A model generated the notes under the pieces. That model was not told the origin of the DNA, did no database searches, and was given only the letters and a program-made list of their open reading frames with translations. Below, one piece after another: positions 56,229-63,469 of a stretch of DNA of 64,000 bases. Source of the stretch: Pseudomonadaceae bacterium (lineage in GTDB: Bacteria > Pseudomonadota > Gammaproteobacteria > Pseudomonadales > Azotimanducaceae); the NCBI GenBank assembly GCA_024743175.1, contig JANSXA010000004.1:186001-250000 (forward strand), given 5' to 3'. Each line of letters begins with the position of its first letter. Positions within the stretch are counted from its first letter, which is position 1. The position numbers and the translations under genes were made by a program.

Positions 56229-56714
56229 TTGTTTTACAGCTACGTAGATAGCCCGATTGGTCCTTTGCTGCTCAGTGGTACAAAGGGCTGTCTGTCCGGA
56301 CTGTATTTTTCAACGGGCAGTAAAGCGCGTGGCCCGGATCCACAATGGCAACACAGTGATGCTGAATTTCTGCCCGTAAAGCAACAGCTCGATGAGTATT
56401 TTGCCGGGGAACGTAAGGTATTCGACATTAATCTGGCACCAAAAGGCACCCCGTTTCAACAGAGCGTTTTAGCGGCTTTACAGGACATTCCCTATGGTGA
56501 AACGCGAAGCTACGGAGAGATTGCGGTAGCCATTGGCAATCCGAAATCTGTTCGTGCAGTGGGAAGTGCCAATGGCAACAACCCGATTGCGCTGATCATT
56601 CCCTGCCATCGAGTGATTGGCAGCAACGGCAACTTGACCGGTTTTGGTGGTGGGCTCGAAACCAAACGTTTTCTACTGGAGTTTGAAATGCAGCACTCAG
56701 GCTTGTGGGCCTGA
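56229..56714 (+). CDS. ogt: Methylated-DNA-protein cysteine methyltransferase
   Basis: This suicide protein removes O6-methylguanine and O4-methylthymine lesions to its own Cys. It has 161 aa. The acceptor is Cys126 in PCHRVIG, and the helix-turn-helix GETRSYGEIAVAIGNPKSVRAVG is typical. It begins at TTG 56229, with AAGGAG nine bases upstream and five bases after the ada-alkA stop; a longer ATG at 56175 would lie inside ada-alkA. Coexpression with ada-alkA is expected. Confidence 0.94.
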   Translation: MFYSYVDSPIGPLLLSGTKGCLSGLYFSTGSKARGPDPQWQHSDAEFLPVKQQLDEYFAGERKVFDINLAPKGTPFQQSVLAALQDIPYGETRSYGEIAVAIGNPKSVRAVGSANGNNPIALIIPCHRVIGSNGNLTGFGGGLETKRFLLEFEMQHSGLWA

Positions 56715-56722
56715 ATGAAAAC

Positions 56723-56740
56723 AATCAGTGCTTACTGATT
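56723..56740 (-). terminator. Possible terminator at the end of the nucleoside hydrolase gene
   Basis: A perfect seven-base stem (56723-56729 with 56734-56740) with a four-base loop lies across the stop codon of the nucleoside hydrolase gene. On the minus strand it is followed by GTTTTC, a weak T-tract. It may end transcripts from both sides. Confidence 0.4.
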
Positions 56741-57691
56741 CAGCAATACGGAATCGTAAAGCTGTAACAGCGCTTCTGCGTTCACCCCGACACAGCCTCT
56801 GCTTTCCGGCACGTTGTGCCAATCTCCCGGTGGGAACAACCGACCACCGGGTACCATAATGGTCTGACCAATGCTGATGCCTTCAGTGACCACGCGGATA
56901 GCACCACTGCTCACTTTGAACAGGTCCGGGGCTAACACATAAGCTATGGCGCAGGAGTCGTGCACCGGGAAACCTTTTACACCCCGGGTCCTGTGATAAT
57001 AGTCCTCGTAGTGGCGGCTGATATCCCAGATGAACTGTCCGGCCTGGCCTGCGCGATCGCGTAGATGACGCATCTGCGCCTGCTGCATGACACAGGCCAT
57101 GGTCACATCCAGTCCAACCAGGGTCAGCGGCCAGCTAGTTGTGAGCACAATGTCTGCGGCGTGGGGATCGCCGTAGATATTAGCTTCAGCAACCGGCGTG
57201 ACATTACCGGTATGTTCGTTGGTGCCTAAAGCGCCGCCCATAATGACCACTTCTTTTACCAGGCTCGCGATCTCTGGATTCAGGCGCAGGGCCAGCGCCA
57301 GGTTGGTCAATCGTCCCACAGCGACCAGGGTGATTTCGTGGGGGTTTTGCAGCACCTGGTCGACAATAAACTGTGCCGCGCTGGCGGATTCGTGTCGACG
57401 ATTGGGTGTTTCAGGATTGATATTGCCGAGACCGTCATCACCATGCACAAACGCAGGGGGCTCATCGGTGGCAATCAGCAGCGGTGCGGCAGCACCTTTG
57501 TGTACCGGCGCTGATATATCAAACCGTTCGCAGATATGCAGGGCATTGCGCGTCACGGTATCGAGGCTGGCGTTGCCCAGTACCGTCGTAATGCCAACAA
57601 TATCGATGTCAGGCGAGTAGTGGGCAAACAGCAACGCCATGGCATCGTCTATGCCCGGGTCGGTGTCAAAAATTATTTTTGTTTTTGTCAT
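56732..57691 (-). CDS. Nucleoside hydrolase
   Basis: This 319-aa enzyme cleaves N-glycosidic bonds of nucleosides to free base and ribose. The signature DTDPGIDDA (from Asp9) binds Ca2+, and the VVIMGGA and NIYGDPHAAD patches are also in the family. Substrate range (purine, pyrimidine or both) is unclear. The start is ATG 57691; a TTG four codons before is possible. It is divergent from an MFS gene 57 bp away that may carry nucleosides or other small molecules. Confidence 0.93.
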   Translation of the reverse strand: MTKTKIIFDTDPGIDDAMALLFAHYSPDIDIVGITTVLGNASLDTVTRNALHICERFDISAPVHKGAAAPLLIATDEPPAFVHGDDGLGNINPETPNRRHESASAAQFIVDQVLQNPHEITLVAVGRLTNLALALRLNPEIASLVKEVVIMGGALGTNEHTGNVTPVAEANIYGDPHAADIVLTTSWPLTLVGLDVTMACVMQQAQMRHLRDRAGQAGQFIWDISRHYEDYYHRTRGVKGFPVHDSCAIAYVLAPDLFKVSSGAIRVVTEGISIGQTIMVPGGRLFPPGDWHNVPESRGCVGVNAEALLQLYDSVLLNQ

Positions 57692-57748
57692 GCCAGGGAT
57701 CAATGATAAGTTTGTGTAGCATACCCCACCTATACCGCTAAACCAGGC

Positions 57749-58936
57749 ATGTCTGTTTTGAATCGCTACCGTACAACGCTGACGAGTTTCCTGGCTTATT
57801 TCATCATGTCCGGCATGCTCGCGCCGATTGGCATCATCAGTGCGCCGATGGCGCAGGAGTTTGGCTTGCCAGTCACTGCGGTGACGGCCAAATTCAGCTG
57901 GCTTACCGTTGGTATTTTTGTCGGCGCAGTGGCTGCACTTGTTGTCTTTAACTGGTGCCGTATAAAAACTGCCATGATTGGTCTGTTTGGACTGCTGGCC
58001 ATCAGTCTTTTAAGCCTTCCTTTCAGTGGCAGCATTGATGCCATTGGCTTGCGCCTGGGTGTGGTGGGTGTGTGCTGTGGCATTGGTTTACCTGCGGCAG
58101 CATTGGTGATTGCGCGTACGTACGCTGCAGAACATCGAGCCTCCATGCTGGTGATTACCGATGGATTTTTCAGCATTGCGGGTATTGTGTGTGCCTGGGT
58201 GGCGGTGACTGTGCTGGCTATGAATTTCCACTGGTCCGGTGTGTACCTGTTTGTTGCCGGTATTGCGGTACTGGTGGTGGTGCTGGCACTTTTTTCCAGC
58301 TATCCGGAATCCAGCGGCGAGGCAGCTGCTGATCCGTCACCCACGGCCTGGCCAATCTCCGCCTGGTTATGTATCGCCGCGCTGTGTACCTACACAATGG
58401 CACAGAACTCTATTCTCTGGTGGTTGCCGCAGTACGCACAACAACAGCTGGGTGCGACGGCTGATGCGGGCGGTGCGCTGGTCGGACAGTTCTGGAGTGG
58501 GATGTTTGCTGCGCAGCTGTTTGTTGCCTGGTGGGTGTTGCGCATTGGTGTCAACCGACTGCTCTGGTTGGCGGCGGCATCGACGTTGCTTCTCTCTGTT
58601 CCAATCTGGCTGGTAACAGACGCCAGCTGGCTGTGGTGGTTAGCTGCGCTGTGGGGTTTTGGGAATCTTGGGCTGTTGAAAGTGGTGCTGTCCTACGGCA
58701 GTACTTTCACCGCCATTGCTTCACCTCGGTTAGTGTCCAGCCTGCTGTTGGGTGCAACAACAGGTACCGCGATCAGCCCGTGGCTTTCAAGCCATATTGT
58801 CGCTCTCGGGGACGCCAGTTACGCGCTCAAGTTTGGCAGTTTTGCTTATCTGGTGATGCTGGTTCTGTTGGCCGCTGCCGTGTCCCTGGCGAGGAGCCGT
58901 CCAGCTATTGAGGTAACCCTTAATCCGCAGTCTTAG
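57749..58936 (+). CDS. MFS transporter, TsgA-like
   Basis: This 395-aa inner-membrane protein has 12 predicted helices. The sequence MSVLNRYRTTLTSFLAYFIMSGML and further GIISAPMAQEF recall TsgA-family transporters. A Ser/Ala/Asp/Pro-rich loop lies near residue 190 between the two halves. Its substrate is not known; the gene being divergent from a nucleoside hydrolase makes nucleoside uptake conceivable. The stop overlaps that of the next gene on the other strand by four bases. Confidence 0.75.
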   Translation: MSVLNRYRTTLTSFLAYFIMSGMLAPIGIISAPMAQEFGLPVTAVTAKFSWLTVGIFVGAVAALVVFNWCRIKTAMIGLFGLLAISLLSLPFSGSIDAIGLRLGVVGVCCGIGLPAAALVIARTYAAEHRASMLVITDGFFSIAGIVCAWVAVTVLAMNFHWSGVYLFVAGIAVLVVVLALFSSYPESSGEAAADPSPTAWPISAWLCIAALCTYTMAQNSILWWLPQYAQQQLGATADAGGALVGQFWSGMFAAQLFVAWWVLRIGVNRLLWLAAASTLLLSVPIWLVTDASWLWWLAALWGFGNLGLLKVVLSYGSTFTAIASPRLVSSLLLGATTGTAISPWLSSHIVALGDASYALKFGSFAYLVMLVLLAAAVSLARSRPAIEVTLNPQS

Positions 58937-59331
58937 CTGGCGCTGGCGGTGGTCTGCGGATTCGATTTGTGCAGCCAATGCCGCGCTGCATCAGTGTTCA
59001 AGAAACCTCGCCACTGGGCCTCCCAGCCCATAGCGCCGAGGTGGCTTTCGATTAAGGCGATTTCCGTGTAACTGTTGGTGACGATGGCTATTTTGCGCCC
59101 CTGCCAGTTCTGATTGATGCGCTCTACAACTGCTTCACTGACCTGCAGAAAATCCGAGACAGCGTGTTGCCACTGGGCGCGCGCAACATCGCACAGGAGG
59201 TTGGTGTCTGCCGCATAGTGCTCGTGCTGCATCCATTGGCGTATACCCTGCACGATGTCTTCTAAAGACAACTCTCCTTCACAGCGTAAATAGACCATGT
59301 TATCCGCAGCATCAAATTTCACGTCAACCAT
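58933..59331 (-). CDS. SpoIIAA-like/STAS-related small protein
   Basis: This 132-aa protein has the strand-helix layout of SpoIIAA-like proteins: MVDVKFDAADNMVYLRCEGELSLEDIVQGI at the start, then an Asp/Ala-rich strand and QGRKIAIVTN. It resembles the family in which such proteins act in signalling or bind lipids, though the level of support is low. The function is not known. It lies upstream of a 236-bp gap with TetR-type operators and could be controlled by them. Confidence 0.5.
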   Translation of the reverse strand: MVDVKFDAADNMVYLRCEGELSLEDIVQGIRQWMQHEHYAADTNLLCDVARAQWQHAVSDFLQVSEAVVERINQNWQGRKIAIVTNSYTEIALIESHLGAMGWEAQWRGFLNTDAARHWLHKSNPQTTASAS

Positions 59332-59495
59332 GTGCGCTCCGTCACATTTTCAGGTGGCAGAGATTACGTGCGGAAATCGATTAAAACGTTGCTAACGGTA
59401 AGATTTGTGTGGCGGCGTTGTGAGGTTTGATCAATTTCTGGCGTGGTTTCAATCAAGCTGCGTCAGATTTCCGGTTTTCACAGGTCTTTCGCTAT

Positions 59496-59511
59496 GTAAC
59501 TAAATGGTTAC
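59496..59511. promoter_or_regulatory. TetR operator candidate 1
   Basis: GTAACTAAATGGTTAC is a 16-bp imperfect palindrome with GTAAC/GTTAC arms. It lies 57 bp before the TetR gene and differs from operator candidate 2 by one base. Confidence 0.7.
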
Positions 59512-59559
59512 CTGTCAGGTGCAGGGACGAGTTGCACAGTGTTGGTTGATTGAACTAAG

Positions 59560-59575
59560 GTAACTGAATGGTTAC
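59560..59575. promoter_or_regulatory. TetR operator candidate 2
   Basis: GTAACTGAATGGTTAC has the same palindromic arms as the first site, 64 bp away. It overlaps the tetR start codon (ATG at 59568), so bound repressor could block both transcription and translation initiation. The spacing is close to six helical turns, so both sites face the same side of the helix. Confidence 0.7.
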
Positions 59576-60131
59576 TACATCTCCAGATACAGCCGCCGCA
59601 ATTTTCGAGGCGGCAGCTCGGCTGATGATTGAGCAGGGTGAGGGTGGATTGCGGGTGGATGCAGTCGCGACTGAAGCGGGTTGCAACAAGCGGCTTATCT
59701 ATCATTACTTCGGTAACCGTGATGGGCTGATTGCAGCGGTTTATCACCGGCAATGCCAGGTACTTCTCTCGCCGGATAATGGCCTTTCAGACGATGCGCG
59801 GCGTTTTCTGCATCAGCAGCTGCAGCACATCTGGCCCGAATTGGAAACGCCTTTAGACACAGACGAATCACACCTGCAGGGGGCGATAAAGCGGGCGCTT
59901 GTACTCCTGGCGCCATTGCTTCTGCGGGCTATTGCTGATGAGCAAGCCGAGCCGCTTTTGGCTGACTCAGCCAGAAGCCAGTGGCGTAAGGTGAGCGCTG
60001 AAGTAATCGATGTGGTGATTGGTTCGGAAACAGCGGCCCCAGCTGACGCGCTGAAGAAAGTGAGTGAGCGTTCACATACATCCTCCAAGCCGCGCTACCG
60101 TATGGCTTCAGCAAGCCGTGTAGTCGACTAA
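59568..60131 (+). CDS. TetR-family transcriptional regulator
   Basis: This 187-aa repressor has a typical N-terminal helix-turn-helix (about residues 10-55): IFEAAARLMIEQGEGGLRVDAVATEAGCNKRLIYHYFGNRDGLIAAVY. The C-terminal ligand-binding part is shorter and less well conserved. Two near-identical palindromes around its promoter point to autorepression. The ligand and other targets are unknown. It ends in a four-base overlap with convergent syd. Confidence 0.88.
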   Translation: MVTTSPDTAAAIFEAAARLMIEQGEGGLRVDAVATEAGCNKRLIYHYFGNRDGLIAAVYHRQCQVLLSPDNGLSDDARRFLHQQLQHIWPELETPLDTDESHLQGAIKRALVLLAPLLLRAIADEQAEPLLADSARSQWRKVSAEVIDVVIGSETAAPADALKKVSERSHTSSKPRYRMASASRVVD

Positions 60132-60682
60132 AGTGTTGGCGCTGGCACCAGCTGGTTCATGAAACTCTGCAGGTTTTGGCTGACCACGCGCAGTGGGGCT
60201 TTGCCGGGTTCCTCGAGCTGAATCTCACCGGTGGTATTGTTGATGGTCAAAAACAGGTCGGAGTCGGGCTCGGTGCAGGCGAAAAAAACTGAAAAAGGCG
60301 TTCGGTTGTGGCGACAGGCGACGGCATGGCTGATCAGGTTTTCGATCAATCGTTCACCATCTGCAGGATTCCACAGGTATAACAGACTGACATGTCCGTC
60401 TGGTGCTTCGGCCTCAAGATTTGCTGACCAGTAAGTTCCGTAGTGAGTTTTTACATCCGGATGGATGGGTGTTTCCAGTGCATTCTCCAGCCCCGCAAAA
60501 TCGTCTTCACTGAGGTGTCTCTTAACCGGTTGCCAGGCAATCACCGGGGTTCCATCGGCATCGTTAAAAGGTTGTCCAATTTCGCAGGGTGATGGCCACT
60601 CCGGATCATGCTGGGTAGTTAGTACAGGGTGGCTCTTGCAATAGTGCTCAAAAAACAGTGCTACGGTGTCGGTCAGGGTCAT
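60128..60682 (-). CDS. syd: SecY-interacting protein Syd
   Basis: This 184-aa protein matches Syd along its length: SPCEIG near residue 31, AWQPV, PDVKTHYGTYWSANLEA, LIENLISHAVACRHNRTPFSVFFA and SQNLQSFMNQL. In E. coli Syd binds SecY and is thought to guard the translocon against misassembly. Here it is the last gene of the EF-hand/ECF sigma run, overlapping the previous gene by four bases. Confidence 0.92.
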   Translation of the reverse strand: MTLTDTVALFFEHYCKSHPVLTTQHDPEWPSPCEIGQPFNDADGTPVIAWQPVKRHLSEDDFAGLENALETPIHPDVKTHYGTYWSANLEAEAPDGHVSLLYLWNPADGERLIENLISHAVACRHNRTPFSVFFACTEPDSDLFLTINNTTGEIQLEEPGKAPLRVVSQNLQSFMNQLVPAPTL

Positions 60683-61158
60683 CTTGTCTCATTAGTTCTA
60701 AAACCTGGTCTGGGCTCATGTCTATCGCCCTTGTGTGGGCGGCCGCGCCCAACGTCGCGGGCGAGTTGTTCTCTTTCTGCTGGGGTCAGTTTAGCCACAA
60801 AATCGATAAATGAATTGTGCGACACTACCTGCACTTTACCATCCTGCTCGCGCAGCGCGCGCAGGGCATCATCCAGTGCGGTTGCGTCAAACGGATCGGC
60901 GACAATGGCCGCACGCAGGTTGCGATGCAGAAGCCGAAGTTCGCGCAGTGAGGGGCGAATTGCCTGCATATGTGCCCTTACCACGGGTCTTAAAGCATCG
61001 CGTCTGGGTTCCGGCAGCGTACGTGCCCAGCGCGGGTAAACTCGCGTCGGATCCGTACCCGCTTCGGGCATGGCGCGTTTGCCCACAACAAACCCGACCA
61101 ACAGTAAGTTCAGTGCCACCGAAGTAACCAACAGGATGGCGATCCACTTAGATTTCAC
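60679..61158 (-). CDS. Periplasmic metal/stress sensor (CnrX/CpxP-like)
   Basis: This 159-aa protein is anchored by one N-terminal helix (residues 5-25). Its all-alpha periplasmic domain has the LTPAERE-type motif (KLTPAEREQL near residue 125) and RAHMQAIRPSLRELRLLHRNL, the pattern of CnrX/CpxP/Spy-like metal-resistance proteins. Its place between an anti-sigma-like protein and Syd suggests it senses periplasmic stress or metals for the ECF sigma factor. It overlaps the previous gene by 11 bp. Confidence 0.72.
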   Translation of the reverse strand: MKSKWIAILLVTSVALNLLLVGFVVGKRAMPEAGTDPTRVYPRWARTLPEPRRDALRPVVRAHMQAIRPSLRELRLLHRNLRAAIVADPFDATALDDALRALREQDGKVQVVSHNSFIDFVAKLTPAEREQLARDVGRGRPHKGDRHEPRPGFRTNETR

Positions 61159-61444
61159 TGCTGTCGTACTCCTCTAGTGTGTCGGCAAACAACAGGCTTT
61201 CGCTTTCAACCCAACTCATCTCCTGTTCGACTGGATTGCCCAGGCCCAGCACAAAACCCAGCGCCAGTGGCAGAATCAGTGCTGTTGCACCTCGCCATAC
61301 GGACTGCAGCAGCCAGCTTCGAATGAACTGAAATGCACTAGGCTCTGGCAGGTTCGCGACAATACGCGCGGCAAGGTAATCCGGTGCTTCAGGACGCCGC
61401 GCCGCCAGGTCGGCAAGAGCGGTATCTAATTCATTGTCATTCAT
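61148..61444 (-). CDS. Putative short anti-sigma factor, single-pass membrane protein
   Basis: This 98-aa protein has a cytoplasmic N-terminal segment of about 45 residues (DELDTALADLAARR-like start), one membrane helix (about 50-70), and a short acidic periplasmic tail. Its size and position after the sigma factor gene fit CnrY-type short anti-sigma factors, although sequence resemblance is weak. The start at ATG 61444 overlaps the sigma gene by eight bases (ATGAATGA); longer starts at 61462 and 61483 are less likely. Confidence 0.55.
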   Translation of the reverse strand: MNDNELDTALADLAARRPEAPDYLAARIVANLPEPSAFQFIRSWLLQSVWRGATALILPLALGFVLGLGNPVEQEMSWVESESLLFADTLEEYDSSEI

Positions 61445-62051
61445 GGAGATCTTTCCCGTCATGCGTTGATTCTGTATTGGCATCTGCTGCCTGCGTCTGA
61501 TGTTCCTGGTTGCGCAGCGTGCGGCGCGCGCGTGCCAGCAATGATTCTACGGCGCGTACCGAAACGCCCATAATGTGGCTGATATCGTCGTTTCCAAATC
61601 CCTGGAAATGCCGCAGGACCAGTGCTGCTCTCTGCTGCGCTGGAAGCTGGCTGATCATTTTGTTTAAAGCCGACAAACGTTCTTCGAGAACAACACTTTC
61701 ACTCAAACTTCCTTCAGCAGTTGCTGCATCAATGGCTTCTGTGTCGAAAACCTCAGCCTTTTTGCGAACCCCATCGATGAATCTATTGTGCAGAATACGA
61801 TGCAGCCAGGTTGTCAGTTTCGCTTTTGCGGGATCGAAACTTGAAGCGTTAGACCAGGCCGAGAGCCAGCTTTCCTGCACCAGATCTTCCGCGTTCGCGG
61901 ATGCTTTGCTCAGGCGTAAGGCATAGCTGTATAGAGTGTCAACATGGCGATGAACAAGCTGCGCGAACGCAGCTTGATCTCCTTGTTGGACTTTTGCCAT
62001 AAGCTGTTCGTCTGAAGGCGAAATCACCGGCGGGGTATCAGCCCGCCTCAA
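61437..62051 (-). CDS. ECF-family RNA polymerase sigma factor
   Basis: This 204-aa protein has sigma-2 (residues about 20-90; LVHRHVDTLYSYALRLSKASANAEDLVQESWLSAW) and sigma-4 (about 130-185; LPAQQRAALVLRHFQGFGNDDISHIMGVSVRAVESLLARARRTL). A ten-residue extra N-terminus is present. The start overlaps the EF-hand gene by 14 bases. Such sigma factors respond to envelope or metal signals through an anti-sigma factor. Confidence 0.93.
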   Translation of the reverse strand: MRRADTPPVISPSDEQLMAKVQQGDQAAFAQLVHRHVDTLYSYALRLSKASANAEDLVQESWLSAWSNASSFDPAKAKLTTWLHRILHNRFIDGVRKKAEVFDTEAIDAATAEGSLSESVVLEERLSALNKMISQLPAQQRAALVLRHFQGFGNDDISHIMGVSVRAVESLLARARRTLRNQEHQTQAADANTESTHDGKDLHE

Positions 62052-62682
62052 CCTGAGCGTTGCTTCGACGCAGAGCGCGTGCGGCGTGCATTTCCGCTCG
62101 GGTCACAATGCCATCATTGTCTGTATCAACCTGACGCAGACGCTCAGCAGGGTTCGGCATTTCTTCCAGTGTTAACAGCGCGTCCTGGTCTTTATCCAGT
62201 TGCTTGAACATGGCACGTTTGTGCGCCAGTGCCCTGTTTTTGCGTGAGTCAGCGCTGTTATGTTCCTCTTGAGAAATAACGCCGTCGCCGTCGGTGTCCA
62301 TCAAGGCGAACATTTCATCACCAGCAGCTTCGCGCAACGCCTGTCTTTGTGCGTGTCTTTCACCGCCTTGTCTGCCCTTCATTGAGTGACCCGATTTGCG
62401 TCCGTCAGCATGTCGCGCTCGGTGGGCACCCTGCTTCTGGTCCCGGGATGGCCTGGCTTGTTCAAATTCCGTCATGTCGACACTACCGCTTTTGTCGGTG
62501 TCAATCTTAGCGAAGCGCTCGGCAGTTTTACTTTCAACTTCGGCAATCGAGATTGGAAATCTGTCCTGTCCTGGAGCGGCTAGCGCCAGTGCACTGATTA
62601 CAACGCCGACGGGCACAATGCCCCATGCAGCGGCTTTCTTCAGGCGTCTCTTTTTCGATATTTGTTTCGAGGTCTGGTTCAT
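62038..62682 (-). CDS. EF-hand calcium-binding exported protein
   Basis: This 214-aa protein has a basic N-terminus, one hydrophobic helix (about residues 17-35), and four EF-hand loops: DTDKSGSVDMTEF, DTDGDGVISQEE, DKDQDALLTLEE and DTDNDGIVTRAE. The first two and the last are canonical; the third lacks Gly at position six (Ala). A long Lys/Arg/His-rich segment (about residues 75-110) separates loops one and two. It is the first gene of the ECF run, with AAGGAAT upstream of its ATG. Confidence 0.85.
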   Translation of the reverse strand: MNQTSKQISKKRRLKKAAAWGIVPVGVVISALALAAPGQDRFPISIAEVESKTAERFAKIDTDKSGSVDMTEFEQARPSRDQKQGAHRARHADGRKSGHSMKGRQGGERHAQRQALREAAGDEMFALMDTDGDGVISQEEHNSADSRKNRALAHKRAMFKQLDKDQDALLTLEEMPNPAERLRQVDTDNDGIVTRAEMHAARALRRSNAQVEAG

Positions 62683-62756
62683 TTCTATTCCTTAAATCAG
62701 AAAGTTATGTTCCCGTCATTAACTTCTACGTATGTTCAGCAGAAACCCGTCGCCTT

Positions 62757-63308
62757 TCATGCGTCTTTTTTGTATTGCACATCGATAATGGTGTAGTGAC
62801 TTGATGTAATGGCGTCGGATGCTTTTGTCAGAATTCTGGATGGGCCGCTGCTGCGCTGTTGATCAATGGTGACTTCATCGTCAACTGCTCTGCCAATCAA
62901 GGCGCGAGCTAACGGAGCGTCTACGCTGATGTAGGAGGGTGCAGCATCAAACTCATCCGCACCGACAATGCGGTAGGTGTATTCTTCACCAGATTCACTT
63001 TCCAGAGTTACCCAGGCGCCAAAAAATATCCGGGATTGATCCGGCGGGAGGGTGTCAACTACGGTCAAATCGTCCAGTCGCCGGCTTAAAAAGCCAATTC
63101 GGCTGTCAATTTCGCGCAACTGTTTCTTGCCGTAAATGTACTCCGCATTCTCGGACCGATCACCCTGTGCCGCCGCTTCAGACACTTTGCGCGTCACTTC
63201 GGGGCGTTTTACTTTCCACAGGAAGGTCAGCTCTTCTGACAATTTTTCATAGCCGCTGCGGGTGATGTAAGGAGAGCTTTTAGGTCTTGGAGGACGGTAT
63301 CGGGACAT
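62757..63308 (-). CDS. greB: Transcription elongation factor GreB
   Basis: This factor stimulates cleavage of backtracked RNA in RNA polymerase. It has 183 aa. The N-terminal coiled coil (about residues 18-90; ITRSGYEKLSEELTFLWKVKRPEVTRKVSEAAAQGDRSENAEY) with the two acidic tip residues and the C-terminal FKBP-like domain are intact. The GreB-type start with MSRYRPPRP is typical. It lies 74 bp upstream of the EF-hand gene on the same strand, so read-through is possible. Confidence 0.94.
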   Translation of the reverse strand: MSRYRPPRPKSSPYITRSGYEKLSEELTFLWKVKRPEVTRKVSEAAAQGDRSENAEYIYGKKQLREIDSRIGFLSRRLDDLTVVDTLPPDQSRIFFGAWVTLESESGEEYTYRIVGADEFDAAPSYISVDAPLARALIGRAVDDEVTIDQQRSSGPSRILTKASDAITSSHYTIIDVQYKKDA

Positions 63309-63469
63309 ATATGGGTTAAGTACTTGTGGCGTTAAAGGAAAAGCAGTTTAGTCAGAATCAGTCTAAACCAGGTGTAAGGCAGGCGTATACTGGACTGGCG
63401 CTGGGTGTTCTAAGCGCCGGCGCATATCTTAGTCCCGAAGAATATTGACTCCGAAAAAGGGAGGATCTG

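Noticed and set aside
62706-62737. Two copies of TATGTTC (GAACATA on the minus strand) before the EF-hand gene as an ECF promoter
   Set aside because: GGAAC and TGAAC could serve as -35 elements, but no convincing -10 follows at 16-17 bp; seven bases repeat easily by chance.
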